Below are positions 8,775 to 17,776 of a stretch of 64,000 bases of DNA, piece after piece. The translations under genes and the position numbers were made by a program. The stretch comes from an uncultured Rhizobium sp. Lineage in GTDB: Bacteria > Pseudomonadota > Alphaproteobacteria > Rhizobiales > Rhizobiaceae. Positions within the stretch are counted from its first letter, which is position 1; each line of letters starts with the position of its first letter. The notes below the pieces were generated by a model. That model ran no database searches, was not told the DNA's origin, and saw nothing but the letters and a program-made list of their open reading frames with translations. The DNA lies in NCBI GenBank assembly GCA_945952315.1, contig CAMFIE010000001.1:372001-436000 (forward strand), written 5' to 3'.

Positions 8775-9352
8775 CAGCGGACCGATCAGGCAAGCAGGCC
8801 TCTTTCCTCCCTTACGCTTTTGCCGTGAGCTTCTTCCTGGCGATGCAGATCTCCGCAGAACATTATATGGGCCGCATCTGGACCTGCGCCTGCGGCGTGA
8901 TCAAGCTCTGGGAGGGCAGGGTCGATTCCGAAGGGAATTCGCAGCAGTTCTTCGACTGGTATACGCCCAGCCATATCGAACATGGTTTCATCTTCTTTGG
9001 TCTCGGCTGGCTGTTTCTGCGCCGGTTTCCCGTCTGGGTCTGGCTGACGGCGGCGCTTGCCTTCGAGAGCTTCTGGGAAATTCTCGAGAACTCCCCGATC
9101 ATCATCGACCGCTACCGGTCCGTGACCGTTTCCTACAATTATTATGGCGACAGTATCCTGAATTCCGGCATGGATACGGTGTCGATGATGGCAGGTTTCT
9201 TCCTCGCTTCGCGTCTGCCCTGGAAGGTAACGCTTGGCCTGGCGATCTTCGCGGAACTCGCAACACTTGCGATCATCCGCGACAATCTCACCCTCAATGT
9301 GCTGATGCTTGCCTACCCGATCGAGGCAATTCGCGTCTGGCAAGGCCAATAG
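8771..9352 (+). CDS. DUF2585 family membrane protein
   Basis: A 193-residue membrane protein of a family restricted mostly to alphaproteobacteria, with no known function. Visible family features are the ISAEHYMGR segment, a Cys pair in [22 protein letters not shown], the charged [19 protein letters not shown] helix and the [11 protein letters not shown]-like stretch (here [14 protein letters not shown]). Four or five hydrophobic spans are evident. It is translationally coupled to yciB by a four-base overlap. Its end converges on dsbE, with only three bases between the two stop codons. Confidence 0.88.
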   Translation: MTADRSGKQASFLPYAFAVSFFLAMQISAEHYMGRIWTCACGVIKLWEGRVDSEGNSQQFFDWYTPSHIEHGFIFFGLGWLFLRRFPVWVWLTAALAFESFWEILENSPIIIDRYRSVTVSYNYYGDSILNSGMDTVSMMAGFFLASRLPWKVTLGLAIFAELATLAIIRDNLTLNVLMLAYPIEAIRVWQGQ

Positions 9353-9355
9353 CGC

Positions 9356-9964
9356 TCAGGGCTTTACGCCCTTCAATGCCTTCTCGATCGCAGGATAAAG
9401 CCCGTCCGCAAGGCTTTTCTCGTCGAATGGTCCGACGCGCTTGTAAAGGATCGTGCCGTCAGGCGCGACCAGATAGCTCTCCGGAATGCCATAGACACCC
9501 CAGTCGATTGCGGCCTGTCCCTTCGGATCGACGCCGATGGCGGCATAGGGCAGGCCGAGTTCTTTCAGGAAATTCAGCGCGCCATCGGTCTTGTCCTTGT
9601 AATTGATGGCGACCACGTTCAGCCGCTCGTCCTTGGCAAGCGCCAGCAGGATCGGGTGCTCTTCGCGGCAGGGAATGCACCAGGAGGCAAACACATTGAC
9701 CAGGGTAAGCTTGCCCTTGATCGCCGCATCAGTCAGCGCCGGAACACCGGAGCCTTGAAGTGGTGGCAGGTTGAGTGAGGGCGCTTTGGTGCCAATCAGC
9801 GCGGACGGGATTTCGGATATGTCCTTGCCATCCACGTCCTGCTCGTAAAGGATCTTCCCGGCTCCGGCAGCAATGACAGCGAAAAGCACAAGCGGGACAA
9901 GTGCAATCGCGATCCGCAGCCGGTTGCCGGATGTTTTTGGCGGTTCCTGTTCCGGTGCGCTCAT
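9356..9964 (-). CDS. dsbE: Thiol:disulfide interchange protein DsbE/CcmG (CycY)
   Basis: Membrane-anchored periplasmic thioredoxin that keeps apocytochrome c haem-binding cysteines reduced during cytochrome c maturation. The protein is 202 residues. It has one N-terminal membrane anchor (about residues 16-36), then a thioredoxin fold with the WCIPC active site (C96, C99) and the GVYGIPESYLV loop carrying the cis-proline. Its ATG overlaps the ccmD stop (bases 9961-9964), so it is the last gene of the ccmA-B-C-D-dsbE series. The small hairpin AGGGC/GCCCT at 9358-9372 lies within its last codons, facing the end of the DUF2585 gene. Confidence 0.95.
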   Translation of the reverse strand: MSAPEQEPPKTSGNRLRIAIALVPLVLFAVIAAGAGKILYEQDVDGKDISEIPSALIGTKAPSLNLPPLQGSGVPALTDAAIKGKLTLVNVFASWCIPCREEHPILLALAKDERLNVVAINYKDKTDGALNFLKELGLPYAAIGVDPKGQAAIDWGVYGIPESYLVAPDGTILYKRVGPFDEKSLADGLYPAIEKALKGVKP

Positions 9965-10134
9965 GCCTCGGCATCCTTTGCTGGACTGGCAGAGCGGCGA
10001 CGGATACCGGCGGCTTCCAGTTCCGCCATTTCCTGACGGCGCGCCCGCCCGTCAAGCAGGATCCAGCCGATCATGATTGCCGTGATCAGACCGGCGAAGA
10101 CATAGGACAGGTTGACGTAAAAGGCGTGGCTCAT
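9961..10134 (-). CDS. ccmD: Haem exporter accessory protein CcmD
   Basis: A 57-residue protein with a single membrane span (MSHAFYVNLSYVFAGLITAI…) followed by a basic segment WILLDGRARRQEMAELEAAG. The size, the SHAFYV N terminus and the arginine-rich stretch after the span match CcmD, which helps release haem-loaded CcmE from the CcmABC complex. It starts five bases after the ccmC stop, and its TGA overlaps the dsbE ATG. The position between ccmC and dsbE supports the call more than its length could alone. Confidence 0.9.
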   Translation of the reverse strand: MSHAFYVNLSYVFAGLITAIMIGWILLDGRARRQEMAELEAAGIRRRSASPAKDAEA

Positions 10135-10139
10135 CTGTC

Positions 10140-10901
10140 TCAGCCCTCCCGGTTCGCCATGCGGGCGGCAAGCCTGCGCTGGGCGGAAACGCGGCGGCGC
10201 CAGATTTCATTGCGGATCGCCAGAAAATGCAGGGTGAAGAACAACAGCGTAAAGGCTGCCGCCATCACCAGCAGCGGGCGCAGGAATTCGGGATCGATCG
10301 CCGAGCCGCCCATGCGCATGATGCTTGCCGGCTGATGCAGCGTGTTCCACCATTCCACCGAGAACTTGATGATCGGGATGTTGACGAAGCCGATCAGGAT
10401 CAGCACGGCCGAGACGCGGGCCGAGCGCGAGGGATCATCCATCGCCCGCTGCAGTGCCATCAGGCCGAGATACATCAGGAAGAGCACGAAGACGGAGGTG
10501 AGGCGGGCATCCCAGACCCACCAGGTTCCCCACATCGGCTTGCCCCAGAGCGAGCCGGTGATCAGGGCCAGAAGCGTAAAACCCGCGCCAAGGGGTGCGG
10601 CAGCCTTGGCCGAAACATCCGCCAGCGGATGACGCCAGACGAGTGTGCCGAGAGCGGAGGCCGCCATGATCGAATAGCACATCATCGACAGCCAGGCGGC
10701 AGGCACATGCACATACATGATGCGCACGGTTTCACCCTGCTGATAGTCCCCTTCCGTCGTGAAGGACAGGTAGAGCCCCCATACAAAAAGCAGGGCTGTG
10801 AGCACCGCAAGATACGGCACGATGCGGGCAGTGAGACCCAGAAACACCGTGGGATTGGCAAGGTCACTGAACTTCTTGATTGCTGGAATGGGTTCGCTCA
10901 T
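10140..10901 (-). CDS. ccmC: Haem transport protein CcmC
   Basis: Inner-membrane haem-handling protein of 253 residues that delivers haem to the chaperone CcmE. It has six hydrophobic segments. The tryptophan-rich WWD motif (PMWGTWWVWDARLTS) lies at about residues 122-136. The flanking haem-ligand histidines are H65 (YVHVPAAW) and the one in WWNTLHQPAS. It is the first gene after a 69-base gap behind ccmB; that gap contains an FNR/FixK-like box. CcmE, F and H are not in this window. Confidence 0.97.
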   Translation of the reverse strand: MSEPIPAIKKFSDLANPTVFLGLTARIVPYLAVLTALLFVWGLYLSFTTEGDYQQGETVRIMYVHVPAAWLSMMCYSIMAASALGTLVWRHPLADVSAKAAAPLGAGFTLLALITGSLWGKPMWGTWWVWDARLTSVFVLFLMYLGLMALQRAMDDPSRSARVSAVLILIGFVNIPIIKFSVEWWNTLHQPASIMRMGGSAIDPEFLRPLLVMAAAFTLLFFTLHFLAIRNEIWRRRVSAQRRLAARMANREG

Positions 10902-10936
10902 GGCGCTTTCTTATCCCGGATAGACCGCGGCTGCAA

Positions 10937-10950
10937 TTGATCAAGGTCAA
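10937..10950 (-). promoter_or_regulatory. Candidate FNR/FixK-type anaerobox upstream of ccmC
   Basis: TTGATCAAGGTCAA matches the core TTGA-N6-TCAA of Crp/Fnr-type anaeroboxes and differs from TTGAT-N4-ATCAA at one base. It lies in the ccmB-ccmC gap, centred about 42 bases ahead of the ccmC start codon. If used from a -41.5 position, transcription would begin almost at the ATG. The match is direct; the regulation is inferred. Confidence 0.45.
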
Positions 10951-10970
10951 TCCCGGCTGCGGCTTTTCAC

Positions 10971-11630
10971 TCACTCGCTGCTGTTCTTCAGCGCGATTGC
11001 GGCGGCAGCCGGGCCGATGACCGCGAAGAACAGCGTAATGGCACAGAGAATGGCAAAAGGCGGAAAGAAGGGCGCGGGATCCTCGACCGCCGCATAGGCC
11101 GCACTGACGCCGAAAATCAGCACCGGCACGGTGAGCGGCAGGATCAGGATCGAGACGAGCAACCCGCCGCGCGGCAGGGTCACGGCAACGGCTGCCCCGG
11201 CCGCGCCGATGAACGTGATTGCCGGTGATCCGACCAGCAATGTCAGCATCACCGCGCCGATCGCCACCTCGTTCATGTTCATGAACAGGCCCAGCATGGG
11301 TGAAGCGAGCACCAGCGGCAGGCCGGTCGCCGTCCAGTGGGCGAGGCATTTGACGAGCACCGTCAGCACCAGCGGTGTTTCCTGCATCAGCAGGATATCC
11401 AGGGAGCCGTCCTCGCGCTCTGCCTGAAACAGCCGGTCGAGACCGAGCAGCGAGGCAAGCAGCGCACCGATCCAGACGATGGCCGGGCCGATACGGGACA
11501 GAAGATTGAGATCCGGTCCGACGCCGAAGGGAATGACGGCCACAACCGTGGTGAAGAACAGCACGCCGATCAGCGCGCCGCCGCCCGCTCTTACCGAAAG
11601 CTTCAGGTCCCGGAGGAAAAGTGCCATCAT
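10971..11630 (-). CDS. ccmB: Haem exporter protein CcmB
   Basis: Membrane subunit of the CcmAB ABC complex that drives release of holo-CcmE during cytochrome c maturation. The protein is 219 residues. It has the conserved FLRDLKLSVRAGGG N terminus, RLFQAEREDGSLDILL after the second span, about six membrane segments, and LPRGGLLVSILILPL. The family motif pattern is complete. Its start overlaps the last bases of ccmA (MMAL at 11630; ccmA ends 11627), giving tight coupling between the two ABC subunits. Confidence 0.96.
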   Translation of the reverse strand: MMALFLRDLKLSVRAGGGALIGVLFFTTVVAVIPFGVGPDLNLLSRIGPAIVWIGALLASLLGLDRLFQAEREDGSLDILLMQETPLVLTVLVKCLAHWTATGLPLVLASPMLGLFMNMNEVAIGAVMLTLLVGSPAITFIGAAGAAVAVTLPRGGLLVSILILPLTVPVLIFGVSAAYAAVEDPAPFFPPFAILCAITLFFAVIGPAAAAIALKNSSE

Positions 11631-12274
11631 GCGGCATGCTCCCCGGCGAGATAGTCGAACCCCTTCATGCGGAGTTCCCGCGTCTCGGCAAGGCCGAGCG
11701 GCTGGTGGGTGGCCGCGATCACCATGCCACCGGATTTCAGATGCGCCTCGACGAAACCGGAAAACAGCTGGTCTGCCGACGCATCAAGCGCTGCGGTCGG
11801 CTCGTCCAGAAGCCAGATCGGCCGGTGGCTGACGAGAAGCCGCGCCATAGCGAAACGTCGCTGCTGGCCCGCAGAAAGATAGCCGAAGGGCAGGTGGGTG
11901 ATACCGGAAAGCCCGACTGCATCGGCCGCGTCCTCTATGCCAAGCCCCTTGCCGCCTTCGAAGTCACCCAGCCAGGTTTTCCAGAAATCGAGGTTCTCGC
12001 GCACCGTCAGCTCCACCTTCATGGCGTTGCGATGGCCAAGGTAATGGCTTGCCTCCGGAACCTTCGCCTCTGATTCGCGTCCGTCGCTGAGCAGATACGC
12101 CCTGCCGCCTTCAGGATGGATCAGTCCGGCGACGGTTCTGAGCAGGGTCGATTTGCCGGAGCCGTTGCGCCCGGTCACGATCAAAGCTTCTCCACGCGCC
12201 AACTCAAAGGAAATATTGGAGAAAAGCAGGTCGTCACCGCGCCGCACGGATAGATTTTCGGCCTTCAGCCGCAT
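11627..12274 (-). CDS. ccmA: Cytochrome c biogenesis ATP-binding protein CcmA
   Basis: ABC ATPase of 215 residues partnering CcmB. Walker A GRNGSGKST at residues 35-43, the signature LSAGQQRR, Walker B WLLDEPTAAL and a switch histidine in IAATHQP are all present. The start at 12274 gives the family-like MRLKAENLSV and has AAGG upstream. The frame is open to ATGs at 12289 and 12346, but these add no conserved sequence. It is divergent from acnA with about 270 bases between them. Confidence 0.95.
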   Translation of the reverse strand: MRLKAENLSVRRGDDLLFSNISFELARGEALIVTGRNGSGKSTLLRTVAGLIHPEGGRAYLLSDGRESEAKVPEASHYLGHRNAMKVELTVRENLDFWKTWLGDFEGGKGLGIEDAADAVGLSGITHLPFGYLSAGQQRRFAMARLLVSHRPIWLLDEPTAALDASADQLFSGFVEAHLKSGGMVIAATHQPLGLAETRELRMKGFDYLAGEHAA

Positions 12275-12546
12275 GGTGCCCGCCTTCATGAAACAAAAAC
12301 CGCAACTGGCAAAAATTACCAGATTGTACCTTCGTTGATCTGGCACCTATCTACGAAATTATTTATAACCCGCGCAAGCACGCCAGCGGTCGGCGTGATT
12401 CACATCCTTCCGCCGAACCTGGGGAATGCGTTCCAGCATCCTTCACGTGCGGACAGCGGAAATGGCCGCACCCGCATCCTGATGTGCATGAAAGTGCATG
12501 GGCGTTCGCACGACTGTGTTGGCTATCAGACGAAACGGGGTCACTC

Positions 12547-15237
12547 GTGTCCAAATCTCTCGACAGCTTTAATTGCCGCTCCACGCTTTCCGTCGGTGGC
12601 AAGGAATACGTTTACTACAGCCTGCCCAAGGCTGAGGCGAACGGGCTTGCAGGCGTTTCCAAGCTGCCCTTCTCGATGAAGGTCCTTCTGGAAAACCTTC
12701 TGCGCAACGAAGACGGCCGCTCGGTTACCAAGGCCGATATCGAAAGCGTAGCCGCCTGGCTGAATGACAAGGGCACGGCAGAAGCCGAAATCGCCTATCG
12801 TCCGGCCCGCGTGCTGATGCAGGACTTTACCGGCGTTCCGGCTGTCGTCGATCTCGCCGCCATGCGTGATGCCATGGTGTCGCTGGGTGGCGATCCGGAA
12901 AAGATCAATCCGCTGGTTCCCGTCGATCTCGTCATCGACCACTCGGTCATCGTCGACGAGTTTGGAACGCCGCAGGCATTCGCCAGGAATGTGGAACTGG
13001 AATACCAGCGCAATGGCGAGCGTTACCGCTTCCTGAAGTGGGGCCAGCAGGCCTTCAAGAATTTCCGCGTGGTTCCTCCGGGCACCGGCATCTGTCATCA
13101 GGTCAATCTCGAATATCTCGGCCAGACCGTCTGGACGAAGGAAGAGGGTGGCGAAACGATTGCCTATCCGGATACCTGCGTCGGCACCGACAGCCACACG
13201 ACCATGATCAATGGTCTCGGCGTTCTCGGCTGGGGCGTGGGCGGTATCGAGGCTGAAGCAGCCATGCTCGGCCAGCCGGTTTCCATGCTGCTGCCGGAAG
13301 TGATCGGCTTCCGCCTGACCGGCAAGCTCAAGGAAGGCGTGACCGCAACCGACCTCGTGCTGATGGTCGTGCAGATGCTGCGCAAGAAGGGTGTGGTCTC
13401 CAAGTTCGTCGAATTCTTCGGCCCCGGCCTCGACCACATGTCGCTGGCCGACCGTGCCACGATTGGCAACATGGGTCCGGAATATGGCGCGACCTGCGGC
13501 TTCTTCCCCGTGGATGGCGAAACCATCAACTATCTCACCATGTCCGGCCGCAAGAAGGATCGCATCGCACTCGTCGAAGCCTATTCGAAGGCGCAGGGCA
13601 TGTGGCGTGACGGCGACGGCTCTGACCTCGTCTTCACCGACACGCTGGAACTCGATCTCGGCGACGTCGTGCCCGCCATGGCTGGCCCGAAGCGTCCGGA
13701 AGGCCGCGTCGCGCTGGAAAACATTGCCTCCGGTTTCGCGACCGCGCTTGAGAACGACTACAAGAAGCCCGGCCAGCTTTCGAACCGCTATCCGGTCGAA
13801 GGCACGGATTTTGATCTCGGCCACGGCGACGTGACGATTGCCGCGATCACGTCCTGCACCAATACGTCCAACCCGTCGGTGCTGATCGCAGCCGGTCTGC
13901 TTGCCCGCAATGCGGTCGCCAAGGGCCTGAAGTCGAAGCCCTGGGTGAAGACCTCGCTTGCGCCGGGATCGCAGGTGGTGGGCGAATATCTTGCAAAGTC
14001 CGGCCTGCAGAAGGATCTCGATGCCCTCGGCTTCAACCTGGTCGGTTTCGGCTGCACCACCTGCATCGGCAATTCCGGCCCGCTGCCCGCGCCGGTTTCC
14101 AAGACCATCAATGACAAGGGCCTGATTGCTGCCGGTGTTCTCTCCGGCAACCGCAATTTCGAAGGCCGTGTCTCTCCGGACGTGCAGGCAAACTATCTCG
14201 CCTCGCCGCCGCTCGTGGTCGCCTATGCGCTCGCCGGTACCGTCCAGAAGGACCTGACCCGCGAACCGATCGGTGAAGACCAGAACGGCAAGCCCGTCTA
14301 TCTCAAGGATATCTGGCCGACCTCGCACGAGATCCAGGACTTCATCATGAAGTATGTGACGCGCGAGCTCTACGAAACCAAATATGCCGACGTGTTCAAG
14401 GGCGATGCCAACTGGCAGGCGGTCAATGTGCCGGCGGGCCAGACCTATGCCTGGGAAGATGCATCGACCTATGTGCAGAACCCGCCTTACTTCGTCGGCA
14501 TGGGCAAGACCGGTTCCGGCGTCTCCGACATCAAGGGGGCACGCGTGCTCGGCCTGTTCGGCGACAAGATCACCACCGACCATATTTCTCCGGCCGGTTC
14601 GATCAAGGCGCAGTCCCCGGCTGGTGCCTATCTCATGGGCAATGGCGTCGGTGTGGCCGACTTCAACCAGTACGGCACGCGCCGCGGCAATCACGAAGTG
14701 ATGATGCGCGGCACCTTCGCCAATATCCGCATCCGCAATCACATGCTCGGACCGAACGGCAAGGAAGGTGGCTACACCATCCATTATCCGTCGAAGGAAG
14801 AGATGTCGATCTATGATGCGGCCATGAAGTACAAGGCAGAGGGCATTCCGCTCGTCATCTTTGCCGGTGTCGAATATGGCAACGGCTCCTCGCGTGACTG
14901 GGCGGCCAAGGGCACCAACCTGCTCGGCGTGCGCGCCGTGATCTCGCAGTCCTTCGAGCGCATTCACCGCTCGAACCTCGTCGGCATGGGCGTCATTCCC
15001 TTCTGCTTCGAGGAGGGCACGACCTGGGCAAGCCTCAACCTCAAGGGCGATGAACTCGTCACCATCGAGGGGCTGGAAAACATCAAACCGCGTGAAAAGA
15101 AGGTCGCCCGGATCACCTATTCCGACGGCACGGTGAAGGATGTTCCGTTGCTCTGCCGCATCGATACGCTCGATGAGGTGACCTATGTGAACAATGGCGG
15201 CATCCTGCAGACGGTTCTGCGCGATCTCGCCGCCTGA
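12547..15237 (+). CDS. acnA: Aconitate hydratase A
   Basis: TCA-cycle enzyme interconverting citrate and isocitrate with a [4Fe-4S] cluster. The protein is 896 residues from GTG 12547, matching the IRP1/AcnA group. Cluster ligands are C437 (SCTNTSNP), C503 and C506 ([10 protein letters not shown]), the same numbers as in eukaryotic IRP1. The swivel-domain motif [14 protein letters not shown] is near the C terminus. The upstream ATG at 12484 gives a non-family extension. GTG follows a CGGGG ribosome site and begins [13 protein letters not shown] as in rhizobial AcnA. A strong terminator follows. A short inverted repeat (GTGCGG/CCGCAC at 12447-12471) lies upstream. Confidence 0.98.
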   Translation: MSKSLDSFNCRSTLSVGGKEYVYYSLPKAEANGLAGVSKLPFSMKVLLENLLRNEDGRSVTKADIESVAAWLNDKGTAEAEIAYRPARVLMQDFTGVPAVVDLAAMRDAMVSLGGDPEKINPLVPVDLVIDHSVIVDEFGTPQAFARNVELEYQRNGERYRFLKWGQQAFKNFRVVPPGTGICHQVNLEYLGQTVWTKEEGGETIAYPDTCVGTDSHTTMINGLGVLGWGVGGIEAEAAMLGQPVSMLLPEVIGFRLTGKLKEGVTATDLVLMVVQMLRKKGVVSKFVEFFGPGLDHMSLADRATIGNMGPEYGATCGFFPVDGETINYLTMSGRKKDRIALVEAYSKAQGMWRDGDGSDLVFTDTLELDLGDVVPAMAGPKRPEGRVALENIASGFATALENDYKKPGQLSNRYPVEGTDFDLGHGDVTIAAITSCTNTSNPSVLIAAGLLARNAVAKGLKSKPWVKTSLAPGSQVVGEYLAKSGLQKDLDALGFNLVGFGCTTCIGNSGPLPAPVSKTINDKGLIAAGVLSGNRNFEGRVSPDVQANYLASPPLVVAYALAGTVQKDLTREPIGEDQNGKPVYLKDIWPTSHEIQDFIMKYVTRELYETKYADVFKGDANWQAVNVPAGQTYAWEDASTYVQNPPYFVGMGKTGSGVSDIKGARVLGLFGDKITTDHISPAGSIKAQSPAGAYLMGNGVGVADFNQYGTRRGNHEVMMRGTFANIRIRNHMLGPNGKEGGYTIHYPSKEEMSIYDAAMKYKAEGIPLVIFAGVEYGNGSSRDWAAKGTNLLGVRAVISQSFERIHRSNLVGMGVIPFCFEEGTTWASLNLKGDELVTIEGLENIKPREKKVARITYSDGTVKDVPLLCRIDTLDEVTYVNNGGILQTVLRDLAA

Positions 15238-15260
15238 GTGATACTTTCCGGGAAAAATGG

Positions 15261-15289
15261 GCCGGGTTCCGCGAGGAGCCCGGCTTTTT
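15261..15289 (+). terminator. Rho-independent terminator of acnA
   Basis: GCCGGGTTCC (15261-15270) pairs with GGAGCCCGGC (15275-15284), with one T-G wobble and a GCGA tetraloop, followed by TTTTT. It lies 23 bases after the acnA stop. Confidence 0.9.
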
Positions 15290-15419
15290 CATGCGCGCCT
15301 CTCACCCGAAAGTGACTTTTCGCAAACGGCGCCTGCGTGTATGAAAGAGGTGTGACGGGGTAATTTTACCCGTGATACCGCTTTCGCCGCCCTTGATACC
15401 GACCCTGTCGGGGAGTTTC

Positions 15420-16172
15420 ATGACGCCGTTCCTCAGGATTGCCATTTTGACGGGAGCCACCGCCCTTGCCCTTCCGGCAGGCGGGGAGGAACAGGCCGTG
15501 GCGCCGAAGGGCGTGGTGGAACTGTTCACGTCGCAAGGGTGCTCGTCCTGCCCCAAGGCCGATGCCGCTTTCCGCCGACTTGCCAATCGCAAGGATGTGG
15601 TGGCGTTGTCCTATCATGTCGACTACTGGAATTATCTGGGCTGGGCCGACACGTTGAGTTCGCCCGAAAACACGCAACGCCAGTATGATTATGCCGCAGC
15701 CCTCGGACGCCGCAATGTCTATACGCCGCAGGCGGTCATCAACGGGCGAACCCACCTCAACGGTGGTGATCTTCAGGGCATCGAAGGGGATCTCGACAGC
15801 ATGGCGAAGGGAACGGCTGGTCTCAGCCTTCCCGTGACGCTGACGCTTGAGGATGATTGCATCGATATCGCCATCGGTGGATCTTCGGGCGTTGCAAAGG
15901 CGGACGTGCTTGCCGCCTATTTCACCCGCAGCCGCGATGTCAGGATCGAGAAGGGTGAAAACGCCGGCAAGACCATTGCCTACAGCAATATTGTCACCGA
16001 TCTGCAGACGATCTCCATGTGGCAGGGAAAGCCGCTTGCGCTGGAACTGCCGCTTGCCATGCTCGAAAAGAAGGGGCGTGACAGTGTGGCCATTCTGGTT
16101 CAGGCGAAGAATGCCGATGGCACGCCGGGACCGATCCTCGGTGCAGCCGTACTGCCGCCGGTTTCCCCTTGA
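15420..16172 (+). CDS. DUF1223 exported thioredoxin-like protein
   Basis: Exported 250-residue protein of the DUF1223 family, which has a thioredoxin-like fold. After a signal peptide (MTPFLRIAILTGATALALPAGG) comes VVELFTSQGCSSCP with a CxxC pair near residue 43. ALSYHVDYWNYLGWAD and NVYTPQAVINGR follow, both highly typical of the family. The reaction is unknown; a periplasmic redox role is an inference from CxxC. GGGAG at 15411-15415 supports ATG 15420, though the frame is open to 15372. A near palindrome (ACGGGGTAA/TTACCCGT at 15355-15373) lies just upstream. Confidence 0.88.
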   Translation: MTPFLRIAILTGATALALPAGGEEQAVAPKGVVELFTSQGCSSCPKADAAFRRLANRKDVVALSYHVDYWNYLGWADTLSSPENTQRQYDYAAALGRRNVYTPQAVINGRTHLNGGDLQGIEGDLDSMAKGTAGLSLPVTLTLEDDCIDIAIGGSSGVAKADVLAAYFTRSRDVRIEKGENAGKTIAYSNIVTDLQTISMWQGKPLALELPLAMLEKKGRDSVAILVQAKNADGTPGPILGAAVLPPVSP

Positions 16173-16185
16173 GGCTTCCCATTGC

Positions 16186-16229
16186 CCGGTCCGGCCACGA
16201 CTGGGCTGGGAAGGGTGAGGCCGGACCGG
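16186..16229. repeat. Perfect 11-bp inverted repeat after the DUF1223 gene
   Basis: CCGGTCCGGCC (16186-16196) is the reverse complement of GGCCGGACCGG (16219-16229) across a 22-base loop. No T-run follows. It could end the DUF1223 transcript or be a protein site. The remaining bases up to 16405 show nothing else I can name. Confidence 0.6.
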
Positions 16230-16405
16230 ACCCGGCCGCTGCGTCAGCAACCGGACCTTCGTTCTAGAGTGCCATTGCGGCAAGCATTCGGCATCTTCTG
16301 GGCAGGAGCGGCAATCCATCATCCCTTTATTCGGGCTTGCATTTTGCCAAGGCTGAGGCACACTGACACAAGACCGTCATATTACACCATGGACCTGCGC
16401 AGCCG

Positions 16406-16804
16406 ATGATGGACGACCCGAGCGGAGTGGGAGCGGATACGGCAACGGATGACCGCCGCGCGGTGGTTGTTGATCTTGGTGCCTATCGTCAGGCCCTTGA
16501 TCCGATGCCGGTGACCTTTCACCGCCGCGAACTCGACGCCATCCTGTGGATCTATGGCCGCATGGTGGGGGAGGGCGAGTGGAAAGACTATGCCATCGAC
16601 CACATGAAGGATCGGGCGGTGTTTTCGGTCTTCAAGCGCTCCGGCGAACTGCCGCTTTACCGCATCGAAAAAAACCCGAAGCTTGCGGCAAAGCAGGGGG
16701 CTTTTTCCGTCATCAACACCAACGGCATGATCCTGAAGCGCGGCCATGACCTGAAGCAGGTGCTCAAGGTTTTCGACAAGGTGCTGAAGCTGGTCGATCC
16801 GTGA
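16406..16804 (+). CDS. DUF2794 family protein
   Basis: A 132-residue cytoplasmic protein of the alphaproteobacterial DUF2794 family, function unknown. After a variable acidic N terminus, the conserved core reads PVTFHRRELDAILWIYGRMV, EWKDYAIDHMKDRAVFSVF, PLYRIEKNPKL and QGAFSVINTNGMILKRGHDL. No membrane segment or catalytic motif is visible. It ends 74 bases before the convergent Bax-inhibitor gene, with a bidirectional terminator between them. Confidence 0.88.
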   Translation: MMDDPSGVGADTATDDRRAVVVDLGAYRQALDPMPVTFHRRELDAILWIYGRMVGEGEWKDYAIDHMKDRAVFSVFKRSGELPLYRIEKNPKLAAKQGAFSVINTNGMILKRGHDLKQVLKVFDKVLKLVDP

Positions 16805-16828
16805 TCCGCTCTCTGGCATCGGCAGTGA

Positions 16829-16858
16829 CAAAAAAAGGCGGCCCGGGGGCCGCCTTTC
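16829..16858. terminator. Bidirectional terminator between DUF2794 and Bax-inhibitor genes
   Basis: GGCGGCC (16837-16843) pairs with GGCCGCC (16848-16854). An A-run on the left serves as T-run for the minus strand, and TTT follows on the right for the plus strand. It sits between two convergent genes, as expected for a shared terminator. Confidence 0.88.
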
Positions 16859-16878
16859 TCAATTCAGGTTCATGCCGC

Positions 16879-17619
16879 TCAGTTGCGGTTGTTGCCGAGG
16901 AAGCGCAGCAGGAACAGGAACAGGTTGATGAAGTCGAGATAGAGCTGCAGTGCGCCCATGATCGCCTTGCGGCCGGCCATGTCTGCGCCATCGCCTTCAT
17001 AATAGGATTCCTTGATTTTCTGCGTATCCCAGGCGGTCAGGCCGGCAAAGACCAGCACGCCAACCACGGAAATCGCGAACTGAAGCGCGCCAGACTGCAG
17101 GAAGATGTTGACCACCGAGGCAATCAGGATGCCGAACAGGCCCATCACCATGAAGGAACCCATGGCGGAAAGGTCACGTTTGGTCGTGTAGCCGTACAGC
17201 GACAGCGCACCGAAGGATGCGGCCGTCACGAAGAAGGTCTGCACGATGCTCTGTCCCGTATAGATCACGAAGATCGACGACAGCGACAGACCCATCAGGC
17301 CGGCATAGACCCAGAAGGCCCCTTGCGCGGCGGCAACGCTCATCGACTGGATACGGAAGCTCAGGAACATCACCATGCCAAGCGGGGCGAACATCACCAG
17401 CCACTTCAGCGGGCTCACGTAAATCGCCTGACCGAAAGCGGTCAGACCGCCTTCGCCAAAGGCAAGGGCGAAGGTCATGTATGCGGCGACGCCGGTAATT
17501 GCCAGCCCCACAGCCATAAGGTTGTAAACCTTCAGCATGTAGCTACGCAGGCCCTCGTCGATTACGGCACCAGCCTGAACCTGTGCCGTTCGAGTTTGAT
17601 AGTCGCGAAGATCAGCCAT
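16879..17619 (-). CDS. Bax inhibitor-1/YccA family membrane protein
   Basis: Polytopic inner-membrane protein of 246 residues with seven hydrophobic segments. Family signs include LRSYMLKVYNLMAVGLAITG, the aspartate in AGLTAWDTQKIKESY, and the C-terminal ALQLYLDFINLFLFLLRFLG with the conserved LYLDFINLF motif. BI-1 relatives are pH- or calcium-sensitive leak channels, and YccA interacts with FtsH; the role here is not known. I chose the start MADLRDYQTR at 17619; a further nine codons upstream are open. Confidence 0.93.
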   Translation of the reverse strand: MADLRDYQTRTAQVQAGAVIDEGLRSYMLKVYNLMAVGLAITGVAAYMTFALAFGEGGLTAFGQAIYVSPLKWLVMFAPLGMVMFLSFRIQSMSVAAAQGAFWVYAGLMGLSLSSIFVIYTGQSIVQTFFVTAASFGALSLYGYTTKRDLSAMGSFMVMGLFGILIASVVNIFLQSGALQFAISVVGVLVFAGLTAWDTQKIKESYYEGDGADMAGRKAIMGALQLYLDFINLFLFLLRFLGNNRN

Positions 17620-17776
17620 GTTTTTCCTCTTACAAAACTCCGGCACAAGAAAAGGAAGCCCGAACCCGGTTTCCAGCTGCCGTCACGGAGCTACAGCATG
17701 CTTCCCGCAAATATGAGGGCAAGGCTCAAGTCTTACAAGGGGCAAAGCGGCTTTTCCGGAAAACCTTACCAAACTG

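Noticed and set aside
12541-14967. An 808-codon open frame on the minus strand opposite acnA
   Set aside because: It lies wholly opposite a certain gene and has low-complexity, His/Arg/Asp-rich translation with no motif. It reflects GC-biased third codon positions of acnA.
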